Assembly: GCA_963854835.1 (NCBI GenBank)
Contig: OY978525.1
Coordinates: 21,669,253 to 21,733,252, forward strand
Reading direction: 5' to 3'
Source of the DNA: Megamerina dolium
Lineage: Eukaryota; Arthropoda; Insecta; Diptera; Megamerinidae
DNA: 64,000 nt
The notes below the pieces were generated by a model, which searched no databases, was not told where the DNA came from, and saw only the letters and a list, made by a program, of their open reading frames with translations. Made by a program: the position numbers and the translations under genes. This document shows positions 22,115 to 33,381 of the stretch, piece after piece (within the stretch, counting starts at the first letter, position 1; every line of letters starts with the position of its first letter).

Positions 22115-22938
22115 TTCAATTTTTTTGGCAAATTACTTGGCCCAAAAGGTAATTCAATGAAACGTCTACAAGAGGATACAATGTGTAAAATGGCTGTATT
22201 GGGTCGTGGTTCAATGCGTGATCGTAAACAGGAAGAAGAATTACGTGCCAGCGGTGATAGTCGATATGCACACCTCTTTAAGGATTTACATGTTGAAATT
22301 TCAACATTTGCAGCACCAGCGGAGGCTCATGCACGCATTGCTTATGCCCTGGCTGAATTTAATACTTGTTTAATTTCAAGGATTATCATGATGATATAAG
22401 ACAGGAACAAATGTTGGAAATGCAAGCACTGACATCAACATCCGCGCATAATCATATGAATGGTGGTGAGCAACAACAACAACAACAACAAAGTCCACAT
22501 TCAATAGAAGGTTGTTCTGCTGCTGGTGGTGGTATGGTTGATATGGATACGTCCACTGGTGATCTCAAATCTGATATTGACAGCAACAACAACGATGGTG
22601 GCGGTTTAAATGATTGTATATCGAATGTAAAGAATGAGCTGCAACAGCAACAACACCAGTCACAACAAAAACAACTGAAAAACAACTTGACAACCATCAT
22701 CAACGTCAAATGCAAGAGCAACAGCAGCAACAACAACAACACCATATACATCAGTTACTACACCAACAATACCAACAGCAACATCAGCATCAGCATTCAC
22801 ATCAGCAGCAGCACCATCAACATCAACAGGCTATGGCTTTGAAAAGCGTAACCGTGAATGGCATTGCTGCAGCAAAAGCAGCAAACAATAATGCCGACAC
22901 AGCAGCGGTTGCAGCAGTGGCAACGACAGCTACATCAA
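22115..22938 (+). CDS. KH-gene exon b (KH core and Gln/His-rich linker), two frameshifts
   Basis: It starts after TTCTCTTATTGCAG. The KH core reads to ALAEF, then about 23 bases replace the family's seven residues, and the frame resumes as [20 protein letters not shown] second shift next to AAAAA at about 22671-22675 moves to the frame that encodes a CAG/CAA-rich Gln/His tract and then [18 protein letters not shown]. The end is best placed at TCAA|GCAAGT (22938), a GC-AG donor, because only this gives the phase (1) required by the next exon; otherwise the frame stops at 22955. Confidence 0.7.
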
Positions 22939-23068
22939 GCAAGTTTGACTTATGACCAGTATTTAATGAATTGTTTTCTTTTATATTGCCAATTTTAATT
23001 TTTAACATGCTAATGCACAAACACACATACACATACTTGGACGCATCCTCTGTGCCCTCTTTAAATAG
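22939..23068 (+). other. Candidate GC-AG intron
   Basis: The donor GCAAGT is the usual consensus of rare GC donors and the acceptor is CTCTTTAAATAG. Splicing joins A to AC to give an Asn codon and keeps the reading frame. No GT donor nearby gives the right phase. Confidence 0.5.
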
Positions 23069-23296
23069 ACCACCCGACATCAATGTCAATTGCTTTACGA
23101 CAATTGACCACAGCCACTGATATTGGTGGTATATTGAAACCAGTTACTGGTGTTGCTGCCATCACTGCAGCTTCCACAGCCGCTGGCATTGCACCAAATT
23201 AGACATGTGCTGGTTTATCGATAACCGTCGAAGCGGAAACAGCCGCCTTCTTACTTTTACATCCAGCATTGTGTGGTGTTAAAACCATTAACATTG
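23069..23296 (+). CDS. KH-gene exon c, with in-frame TAG
   Basis: It reads HPTSMSIALRQLTTATDIGG, an Ala/Thr-rich segment, APN, then TAG at 23200-23202, and continues in the same frame TCAGLSITVEAETAA to LCGVKTINI before the donor ATTG|GTAAGT (phase 1). The frame being open on both sides of the TAG suggests that a single substitution made the stop. Confidence 0.65.
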
Positions 23297-23503
23297 GTAA
23301 GTGATATGGTAAGAATATGAGTGAGCACTTTTTTGTCATCATGAAGTAAATGGATGAATGCTTCGTCAAAAAGGTAAAGTGTGAACGTATTATCAACAAT
23401 TCATTAATTGAAGCCGACTAAATAAAAAAATTTATTCAGGGAATACTTTGAAAATATTGAAAATTATATATTTTATTTATTTATTAAATGTTTTCGTCAA
23501 CAG

Positions 23504-23681
23504 CTAATGGCTTGGGTCGTAAACGACCTTTATTGGGTGTACCACGTTCCAGTGTGAATCCGACCAAGCGTACAGTTATGACATTATTGGCACGTGACAA
23601 AAATTCGCAGGCATTATATTCGGCGGTATACAATCCTGCGGTAGCAGTAGATGCTGCAATGAGCACAGGCAGTTTTGCTGA
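23504..23681 (+). CDS. KH-gene exon d (GRKRPLLG...PTKRT segment)
   Basis: It follows TTTTCGTCAACAG and reads ANGLGRKRPLLGVPRSSVNP, then TKRTVMTLLARDKNSQ and STGSFAE, ending in phase 2 at GA|GTAAGT. The PTKRTVMTLLAR type of motif is found C-terminal to the KH domain in quaking-related proteins. The exon is undamaged. Confidence 0.75.
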
Positions 23682-24039
23682 GTAAGTACTATTTATGATT
23701 GAATCACAAGTATCATATGTGTGTGCTTAGGACTTAAGTTCAATTCTAAGGTGATCTAGTTATTTATTTGCTTAGAATGTTATACACACGGTTGTGTTTA
23801 AAGTAACAGAAATATGTTTTGACGAATTACAAAAGAACGATATTTGAAATGAGCAATACACTATTGAAGTAAAATTAATTAAAATTAATTAAAATTTATT
23901 TTAAAACTCTAAATAAAAAATAAAAACACTCCCCTGATTTAAATATTTCGATCTAACCGATATATTGGCACAAATAAAACTTAAACGTTCATTGAAACTC
24001 ATTGTTTATATATGAGTAAAATGTATTTGAACTTTACAG

Positions 24040-24109
24040 GTGGTTCCAATATTATCCTAAATATTGTTATTTTCTGACATCAAGAAGATTCCAACTGGCC
24101 TCTGAATGA
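24040..24109 (+). CDS. Possible terminal exon of the KH gene
   Basis: The acceptor TTGAACTTTACAG is followed by an open frame in the needed phase (WFQYYPKYCYFLTSRRFQLA, then SE) and a TGA at 24107-24109. Phase fits, but I know no family counterpart for this tail. Confidence 0.35.
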
Positions 24110-24700
24110 ACTCTAGAAATTGAAAGAGAAATTCAATGCTATTTCGGTATAACTGAATACCGATTGAGATATTACTTAAGATGCGTAAAGAGGAAATGGC
24201 TGTATTAAAGCTCGAAAATGTGTGAGTATTACCTCGCACCTTACACAAATACGCAATACGAATATATTTACAGAATCAAATTTATGTCTGCTGGCGCATT
24301 TAAAACAAGAAATAGGAAGTAGCTATGTTAATTATCTTTGCAGAATGCATAACAGAAATGAGATGCAGTTAAAGATCAATGTACCCAATGTTATGCAGAG
24401 ATGAGACCAATCAATGAATGTTACTCTGTTATATGTCAAATTGAATATGAATATGAAAATGAATTGCATGAATGTGAAAAGAAGGTGAACTACTTACCTC
24501 TGAAGCACAAACAATTGCCAACAGTTTTAATGGAAGTCGATAAAGACCTCTTCGCATAGCTCATTGAACAGAGATATACGGGTACAGAAAAAGTTGGAAG
24601 CAAAAGGAGCACTAACGTGTGTTCGCAAATATAAACTGGTATATGGTGCTTTACGTTAGATCGAATCCATGTACAAGAAGTAGGTAGTGTGATGTATTTA
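24110..24700 (+). pseudogene. Coding-like, exon-like segments of an unidentified gene
   Basis: I do not recognise the protein. Protein-like runs occur in several plus-strand frames: IEILLKMRKEEMAVLKLENV (about 24163-24221) ending at a consensus donor GT|GTGAGT; then, after an acceptor TTTGCAG at 24343, a 65-codon run at 24362-24559 (DAVKDQCTQCYAEMRP ... LPLKHKQLPTVLMEVDKDLF); then LNRDIRVQKKLEAKGALTC to YKLVYGALR in another frame. The charged, Lys/Glu-rich composition suggests coiled coil. Stops and shifts between the pieces imply a decayed or mis-assembled gene, possibly a neighbour of the KH gene or its unrecognised 3' part. Confidence 0.4.
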
Positions 24701-26336
24701 CGCGGTATTTTTCATTACTCTGTCTATTTATAATTTATATAGATATCTATTTAAAGATGAATAATGCTGTCTATTGTGTCACAAAAGCATGCTGGGCAAT
24801 AAGGTAACACTCTTGTGACTCTGTGAATGGGCTATTGATATCCATTTCTTTCATGGCCGTCGCGTGAGAATTTTATCTTCAACACAGCTTTCATTGTGTA
24901 GGTATTGAAAGTAGTAAAAACTCGTGACCGTTACTGCCTGTGTAACATTGACCGTGACATATTGATTTTATATCGGCTCCGGATAATGTTTTACAAAATG
25001 GGACAACTTTAGCTTGGTGAATACATTACATTTATATACAATTTATAAGTTTTATCATGAAGTTTTTATGGTTTTACCCAGAAGCATGAGACTTTGAAAT
25101 CAGATTAAAATATCATATTTGTACTTTTAATATTGACATTTTGATTGTTTATTGCAAATCAATACACCCGTACAAATCTCATTTTCAATTGTTATATATC
25201 TAAAAAAAAAAAGAATGACATGAGTAAGTGTGTTTTTGATTTTGAAACTGCATTATGTGTTTTGGTTTATGTCTCCGTTGTATATATTTCTCAAATAATC
25301 ATGGAATATTGATTCACGATAATAAATAGAGATATATAATAGCAATATTTCGTGTAGCATATTGTCATGGTAGTGAACTTGAGTAAACATTTTGTATGGT
25401 ATTGTATAATTATCACAGGCTAAATTATAAACGGTTCGGATTCATAATTTAGATCAAAATAAATTTGGCAAGCAATTATCACAATATCTACGCACGATAA
25501 GTTGGATCCATGATCTTATGGTGCAATGAATATATTTCACCTGCTTCATATTACAAATGCTCGTATTCATATACAATCGTACACAATTATATTTCGTATG
25601 GACGCAAGCTAAATCCTCTGCGCAAAATTCATCATTGAGATCGGAAACTTTTTGGAAAACGATCAGTATAACAGGATGCAAATGTGGAGAAAATGTCAAA
25701 GGTTCGATATTTATGTAAGTATTTACATTCATGCCAAATATTGTGATTTTCGATAGAATATTCTTCGAGGTATTGAGTCAAAATCCTGCGAAGATATACG
25801 AACGCAGTGGACCAAATGCGTTGGAGGCGAATATTGTATGTATGAGTATGAGATGTATGTATTTATGTACCTGCATCACACTGATGATGACAGGTATGGT
25901 TAAATGAATTAAGAAAGGAATTTTTTCAATGTAGTATTAATTATTCGAATAAAAAACAATATTCAAAAGACCTCTGCACTAGGGCTTTATATATGCAGAA
26001 TATTTTATAAGGCATAAATACTATACTTGAAGTCTTTAATATAAAAAAATATTTTTGAGTATTATAACTTCTAATTACCTCTTGGAAGGTGATTGATTGT
26101 TATGTGTTATAAATTTAAAGCCATGTGATGTGATCTCATGCATTAATTTCATGGTATTATCAATACTACAATGTCTCACCATTTTAGGTATGAGCTTCAC
26201 TGAATGAATTTTCGTGGTACTATTTGAAGCATAATTTAGATTATCAGTAAAACTTAATTAAATAATAAATACTCGTATGTATTACAAAAAAGCAAAACTA
26301 GAAGGGTGATTTAGTTTCAATTGCAATACAAAAAAT

Positions 26337-26373
26337 ACTTGAACACATAAACACTGGTTTAATGTGTTCAAGT
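26337..26373. other. Short hairpin
   Basis: ACTTGAACACAT pairs exactly with ATGTGTTCAAGT. The stem extends inward through AAAC/GTTT past one unpaired A, leaving a four-base loop. It is about 37 bases long, smaller than a typical miRNA precursor; its role is unknown. Confidence 0.6.
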
Positions 26374-28140
26374 GTTCATTAATGTTACATAATACACAAG
26401 TACTTCAGTATATTCAGTATTTAATATACAGTACTTGTATGTGTGAATGTTTAATACTACAATGATGTATTTACTTAATATTAGTATTGCATACTTATAT
26501 ACAATACTTAAATTATAACCATATATGTTTGTGGTTCATAATCAAACGGCTTTAAGTAGAGGTTAAATGAATTAAGATTTAGAAGATGTGTGTTTAGCAG
26601 AATTACTGAATATATATATATGTGTATGGATAAGTATGTATGAACCCTGGATGGATATATGAATGTTTCATTGGTTAAATTAGGTTCAGAATAATGGCTG
26701 AACATTAGATGAATTTAATGTTAGGCCTTATACATATTTTCTTATATAAGAAAGAAAAAGAAATACGGTCATTTATTATCCACTTTTGTAGAATATAATA
26801 TGTATAAGTACGAATACATGTGTCTATTTGATGTGATTTGATTGTTTTTCTAATAAGCCAAAAAAAAAAGCGGTTTTGTGTAAGAATAAAATATGCATAT
26901 ATGTATTTACAAGTACGAAAATTAGTCGACTATGAAAATCCTTAACCTCACTTCTAGATGCGGAATTACAAAAATATTCTAAGCTCACTCGCTTGTGTAG
27001 AAGTTGATACGCACTCTTGATAAAAAGGACTGAAGAGTTGTTCATGCTGTCAAAATATAACATAAATGTATGTCTAATATAAATGAAGATCCCTAATATC
27101 ATAATCCATATATAAATTCCAGATTTGGACCTAAAAATATGATTTACGTTTTAAAAATCTCAATTTGTTGGACAAATCAATATAATTATTAAAATATAGT
27201 TTTTCGCTCAGAAATTATACCTTCACCCGTCAGGAGACATAAAATTAATTTATTTTTTATCAAATTGAAAGAACATCAATCAGAATGAGCACTATATCGA
27301 TTTTAGTTAATAATAGGATTGATCTTGGAAGACTGTCGATTATAAGGTATGTATATTAATAAGGTATATAAGGACACCTGACAAAATGATATCTTATAGT
27401 GGCCATATATTTATCAAACTCTTCTCGTACAACTAGAAGTTTTTATTAAGCAACAGAACAAAAATCCATAGCTCTAATAAATTTAGAATTCTGTTATACA
27501 CATGTAGTTTTCACATAAAAAATCCCTCAATTCTGATATATGTACATATACTCACACAATATCCCTCAGTCTTTTTCTTGGCCATTCTCTGCAGCGTGTA
27601 ATTACTATTGGTCATTTTCTCGTTATAATTATTGCAGATGTTGCTCTTTATTTCTTTCTCAATTTATATGAATGTACCTTTACACCCACATATACAAGTA
27701 CACAGACAGTTGACAGTTGACAATTGAACTCGTAATTACCAAATCTAATGTCTTCCAAGAATATACGAGTAATTGCAAATTGTTATCTGTGTACAAAGTG
27801 TTTATATGTAGGTAGTCAGTTCGAAGAGTAAGTACACCGCTAATAAAAATACCGATAAAAATGTTAATATCTTCTGTGTTCTTGGTCTTGTAAATTTTAA
27901 ATATTAATGTTTTGTTTTTATTATTACGCGTACCTATCTATGTATTGTAGATATACATAGATATCATTTTGCAGTCTTGCTTAATCGTGATATAAATTCT
28001 TTTTACTGCAAATGCGAGAAAAAATTCAATTTTTCACTTAATTTGGTGTATTTGATTTTTATGTATTCCTTAAGGCACCGATCGTGTGGGAAAGTAGATT
28101 ACATTGTATAGTAATTTGTTTGTTTATGCGAGGAATATTA

Positions 28141-28189
28141 AATATCTACAAGTAATGGCAGGAAGAACTTCCTGCCATTTATAGATATT
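28141..28189. other. Strong near-perfect palindrome
   Basis: The core ATGGCAGGAAG and its complement CTTCCTGCCAT are separated by two bases, and AATATCTA/TAGATATT form a second outer stem, with a small unpaired bulge between. This is the most GC-rich structured site in its surroundings. It could be a palindrome from a miniature transposon, a small hairpin RNA, or chance. Confidence 0.65.
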
Positions 28190-31100
28190 AAACATTTAGT
28201 CGGAAGCAACGTGTAATCATTATGTGTGAGGGATATGTATGTATTTTGTGATTATATTCATTATATGATTATAATAAGCTGGGTAGGCAAGCTGGATAGG
28301 CAGCACATACGTACGAGTGTAGTACATCGGCAAGCATGAAGTGTTATGTACCCATAAAAATTGATAAACGATAATATAACATCGTTTCATTTAGCTTTAG
28401 CTTCATTGAAAGCTATGTAAGCAAAGGTTTTTATATTTTAGAATTTACTGTTCAAAGAGGCATATTAAAATTCAATCTTCATAAGACAATAATAGATATA
28501 TTATTTAAGGCAGCAATTTTCCCAATGGAATATTTCGTGGATTAATTTTGAAAACGGGACTTTTAAGTGACTTTATTTTTTGTTAATCAAAATTAGATAC
28601 ATTGTGGTCCAACTTAGGGGATTATGGCGATTAATGCTAATTGTGTGACACAGCAGGATTTCTGTAGATCAGATATTGCAACTAACTAACTAACCATACA
28701 ATCATATTGTTTAACCGCTATTGGATGTCTCCCTTCAAACATCAGGGTAGACTTCGAGATAAGTATGTAGGTATGAAAATAATGGAAATGGCATTATTTA
28801 AATATTCGGTTGGCCTAAGTTTCACTGATCGTTTCTTATTTTATTCTTTCAAATGGGTTAATGCTATTACCATGAATCAAATCGACTGTAATTAATACTG
28901 ATTGCTGTCTCCAACTATCCAATTATCACTAAAAGTTTTTTTAAAATGTTAAATTATGTATTAAATTTGAAGACTTTCGAAAGCGTTGTTTTATAAATTA
29001 CTATAATGAAAACTCATTATTTGCTATATGTTACTGCATATGATTATAGGTGCTTCTCATATTGATATTACGATGAATTTTTTTATGAACTCGTGCATAG
29101 TTCATGCATGCATATGAATATGAGTATCAGGATGTATTTGTTGTTATTGTGGTTGTTGTTGTATATAAAGCCACTTATTAACACTTGTAAAGAGTTGTTT
29201 CACCGTATGTGTGTTCAAATATGCACTAAAGTATTACTTCAAGTACTTACATAAGCATATACTTGTACGTATGCACATATGTGTGCAATTTAATTATTCC
29301 AAAATATGTATTACATGTACTTAGTAAGTGTAAGTATTATCATTATGACATAACAAGCAAGTAAGTAAGCAATGAGATAACCAAACAGTTGAATAATGAT
29401 GTGATGGTCGTAATGAGTGTAAGTAATAATGTATCATTGCCAATTGTCTAGCATTTGCCCATACCTTTATATGTACATATGTACGAGTATGTGTATGTAT
29501 TGTCTGGTTGAGGAAGATACTCAATTTTATATCATTAGACCAAGTTGAAGTGGTTCTATCGTAGAAGTAAGTGAAAGATAAAAATAATACTACATAGGTG
29601 CTACATATGTGTGCACAAAGTAATTGACAAATGCATTCATGTATGTTCTGTATAAATAAGTGTCAATATGCAAACATGTGTAATATGAACTTACATGAAG
29701 AGCGCTTAAATTTAAAACAATTTATTTATAATTAACTGAGCCTTTCGTGTTACTCCTTTTGCCATTTCTCCATTTCACTCCCTAATTGAATATGTTATAA
29801 TATGTATGCTTCTATTTCTTTATTAGCACAATTTGTCGTCTTTACCTTATCTTTGTCAGAATGAGCTTTTTCCTTATACTAGCACGCCAGATATGTAAGG
29901 CGTAGAAGGTTATAAGGATGTCTTATGTGGCTAAAAATGAGGTTCATTAACTCATTGTTGTTGATCGCTCTTAAGTACATAAGTATTACTACTCGTAGGT
30001 ACCTACATATATATGATTGAAGAATCACATCATCATCATCATGAACATTATCATAATTTTCATCATCTTCTTAACTATATTTATACCTATTATATGACCT
30101 TAGAACATTTAGAACACCGATGCTTTTTACGTACAAACAACGTTCCTTCCTAAGTATGTCAAATATAATGCTGGTGCTATTGTTGTTGGTTGTTGGTAGT
30201 CGTTGTAATTACATACACTTGACTACATCATAAAACACTGATGAGTGTACTTACGTTAGTGTAGATATGAGTAACTATCTAAACTATATAAAAAATAGCG
30301 TATTTTACGTACAGTCTTGGAGAGAATGTTCATGAACTATTTGTTAAAGTAAAGATTTTTCCAAGTGTTGCACACACGGCAATAACATGCATGGAATAGC
30401 GCGGCATTGTTCATGCATTTGCTTGGTATATGAAATTATTATTTAATTCCGATCATTTATATTTTTTAAAATATAGAATACCGATATCAATCCAAAAGCT
30501 CAAAATCCATTTTCAACAAAAAATTATGTACGTAAGCAATGAATAGATATGAAAAACGAAGAAGATAGTGAGCGCGAATTGGATTTTTTAAATTGATTTA
30601 GCGGACAATTATTGTATATTAATACATATTATTCAAAACTGCTGCACAATAGCTGATTTTCCGTGTGACAGAGATATTGCCAACTTTTTAGCCACATCAT
30701 CACATAATTGTGAGAAATTTCTTCATTCTGTACAGAACTGTACTAATCCAACACTCCAAAGACAAATAGCTAAAAAGATTTTACTTACAACATTAAATCT
30801 AAGAAATCAAATATGCAATTGGTTAAATTTGCATTCTCTATCACCATGTGTTGTATTGTTTTTTTTATTTTATTTTACAATTTAGAGCTCACCGTCGGCC
30901 ATCTTCATTTGGCAAGAATGAAACAATTTGAGTATTAAGTTTCGTCCAAATCAGCACTACCAAATGGAAGTTTGGTCAGATGAAGATTTTCTCTCTGCGG
31001 CTTGCCTTCATTATTGAAGTGGAAAGATTAAGCTAGATTTTTCGACCACTTCAGCAAAATTTACATTTCGGTCAATATTATGCGTATGCATTGGTACTAC

Positions 31101-32404
31101 AAAGGAATGCTTTCTCCCCAATTATCAGTATAGTCTACTAATATCATTAGTATTCAGTTCGAATTTGTTAACTTTTCAACATTTTTTTAATTGTCAGTTA
31201 GCTAACACTACCCTCATGTCCATGTGTTAAGTTTATTGATTGACAGTAAATGGGGAATTTTGAAAAGCATAAATTATTCATGCACAGCTCTTCTGAATTA
31301 AGAAATATGGATTATACTACAAAAAGGATATAAGTATGTTTATATTACATACATTTTCAATAACAAAACATATTGAAACGTAATTCTAGTGTGTATAAAA
31401 ACAATTTTTTTTCTTTGCTCACCACTATAAGCGCAGATATATATGAAAAGGAAATTATTATTATTATGTATGAGAATAAGAGTATGTGAGATTTAATAAA
31501 GTAATCAGTGTTCTTCTCGTTTTTTAATATCCTCTAATAACTAGAATTAAAAAATAGTTAAGATATATAACTTCTCTTTACTGAAAAAATTGAGTGTACT
31601 AACAAAACTTTGAAATTATATGTAGTTCTTCAAAAGTTTCGAATATGCTCTGATTAACTCTTCACCTGTATTTAATTTTTTATTTACTGCAATGTTCGTG
31701 AACTTGCTCTTTGCTTCACATCTATGACTGATGAACTTTTTTAATAAATTTTGAGAGCTCGAAATTTGAAGTCTCTTTCTTTCCCATTTCATTTATTTAC
31801 GCATATATATGGTACGTACATATGTACATACCTCATCAAGAATTGTTGCAATTTTTCTTTGCTATTAGTTTTTGATATGCTCTAGAGGCCATTGTATTGT
31901 TTTTTTTTGTTTCTTCATTTTCTGCGTACCTATTTAGTTGTGATGTATTTCAAATTTGTTCATATTATTCTTTAGCAAAGCAAAAATTTATCTATTGTCT
32001 AATGAGTGTAGCTAGCAAGATGTGTTATACTTTTGACAATAGTTACCTAACTACGTAGTATATAGAGAATATTATATAAATTGCTCTAATATTCATATTA
32101 TGGATGATATCCACCAAGAAACAAACTTTAGCTTCTATTTATGTTCTTTAGTCAACTATTTAATATACAGTAAGGCAGATCTTACAACACTCTATAGAAA
32201 ATTTGACCACCTTTGTGGTTAATAAAATTTCAACTTTATCTGTTTCATATTATTTATTTTCTGTAATTCACCTAAAATATTCCAATTCTATAAAATCCTT
32301 ACTTTGTGTACAAAATTATTTCAAAAAATATTTTATGGCTTATATTTATGTACTATAGTTGCATCAACGCAAGAATCTGTGGAGCATGTTACGAGGTAAT
32401 GTAC

Positions 32405-32480
32405 ATATGTCTCTATAAACAGACTGGAAGCCTGGACTCTTTCCATTTCAGATGAAAGGCTGGTTAGAGTTCGGGGTTAA
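32405..32480 (+). repeat. Decayed RTE-like LINE fragment
   Basis: TGGAAGCCTGGACTCTTTCC and the following ~30 bases align with the segment of the reverse transcriptase at 62335-62380 that encodes GSEAWTISTSDER. The fragment is too damaged to code. Confidence 0.55.
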
Positions 32481-33381
32481 TTGTTTGTCTAAATACCGAT
32501 GATATCGCATATTTGATATCAACTATCCAAAATTTTATTCGGAATCGAAGGATATATGTATAGTTGTAAGAAAACCTTGAGTGCAATGCTGTTAAAATAA
32601 TTTTGAACAATATTTTGGGACAATATTTCCTTAGATATAACAACGGTAATGCCCAAAATAAACAACGATTTTTAAATTTTCTTTAAAGGAAATACAAACA
32701 AATTCACATGTATTAAATTGAAATTTTGCTTAATTGAAAATTTTCACCTATGTACGTGAATACTTTTTGGTTTTATGAAAACAACATCATAAATTATCAC
32801 ACCACTTTAATGGATAACAGAGCTTAAAAGAGTCGAATGATGACTATATTTTCACCTGTTCATATTGCAATTTTTGTGTGCATTCGTGCAAAATACTGTA
32901 AAAATATTTTCGATAACAACTCTTCACTTTAAAATACATTTTGGTTTTCTTGTTATTGTTGTTGTTTGTTGTTGTCTGTTTTTGTTTTTCTATATTGAAA
33001 CTATGCAATAGTGTTTGTGGGTATGTACATTGCATTAAAGGACAATGATGTAGGTATTCATACGTACTCATATTTCGCGTAAGTAAAAGTGGTGTGAAGT
33101 AATGAGCTACATTAGGTTATTATTGAATATAATGAACGCAGATAAGTTTTGGAGAACTCCAAAAAAAAAAAATTCCTACTATTAAATCTGTTTTGAAGCT
33201 ATCGGAGGACTATAACCACTATTTTATTGTGATGTAAAGTGACTATGTATTTTCAAGATTTATCTATTTCTCAATATTCAAATCTTGCATATTCAATTGG
33301 TGCCTTTTGATTCGTACGCCATCACAGATCCATCTTTAGTAACTAATGCAATTTTACAGCATGATCCAAATAATTTTTTCG
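32481..33381. other. Non-coding stretch, nothing recognised
   Basis: AT-rich, with a TTGTTGTT-type tract near 32955-32975. No gene seen. Confidence 0.5.

Larger units (their letters stand above)
21869..24109 (+). pseudogene. qkr54B: quaking-related STAR/KH RNA-binding gene, disrupted reading frame
   Basis: Exons encode a maxi-KH domain of the Sam68/quaking-related family: DITRDKPVKVAVKVVVPVRD, then [20 protein letters not shown] with the GPKG loop, then [16 protein letters not shown] and [20 protein letters not shown]. Such proteins bind RNA in the nucleus and influence splicing. A long Gln/His-rich linker and a GRKRPLLGVPRSSVNPTKRT segment follow. Splice sites and phases agree across four exons (0, then 1, 1 and 2). 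Three lesions interrupt it: a +2/-1 shift near 22363-22385, a shift in an A-run near 22675, and a TAG at 23200-23202. Upstream exons were not found. The polyglutamine linker makes qkr54B likelier than the short qkr58E genes, so the symbol is tentative. It is either a decaying copy or a real gene with assembly errors. Confidence 0.7.
24701..32404. other. Long AT-rich stretch without a recognisable gene
   Basis: Only short chance frames are present. Simple repeats include TATGTACATA-type tracts (for example about 29460-29500) and a CAT tract at about 30030-30045. Two hairpins are listed separately. It could be intergenic or intronic. Confidence 0.5.

Noticed and set aside
22452..22751. Minus-strand frame with runs of Leu and Cys
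   Set aside because: Antisense reading of the CAA/CAG-rich glutamine tract of the KH gene.
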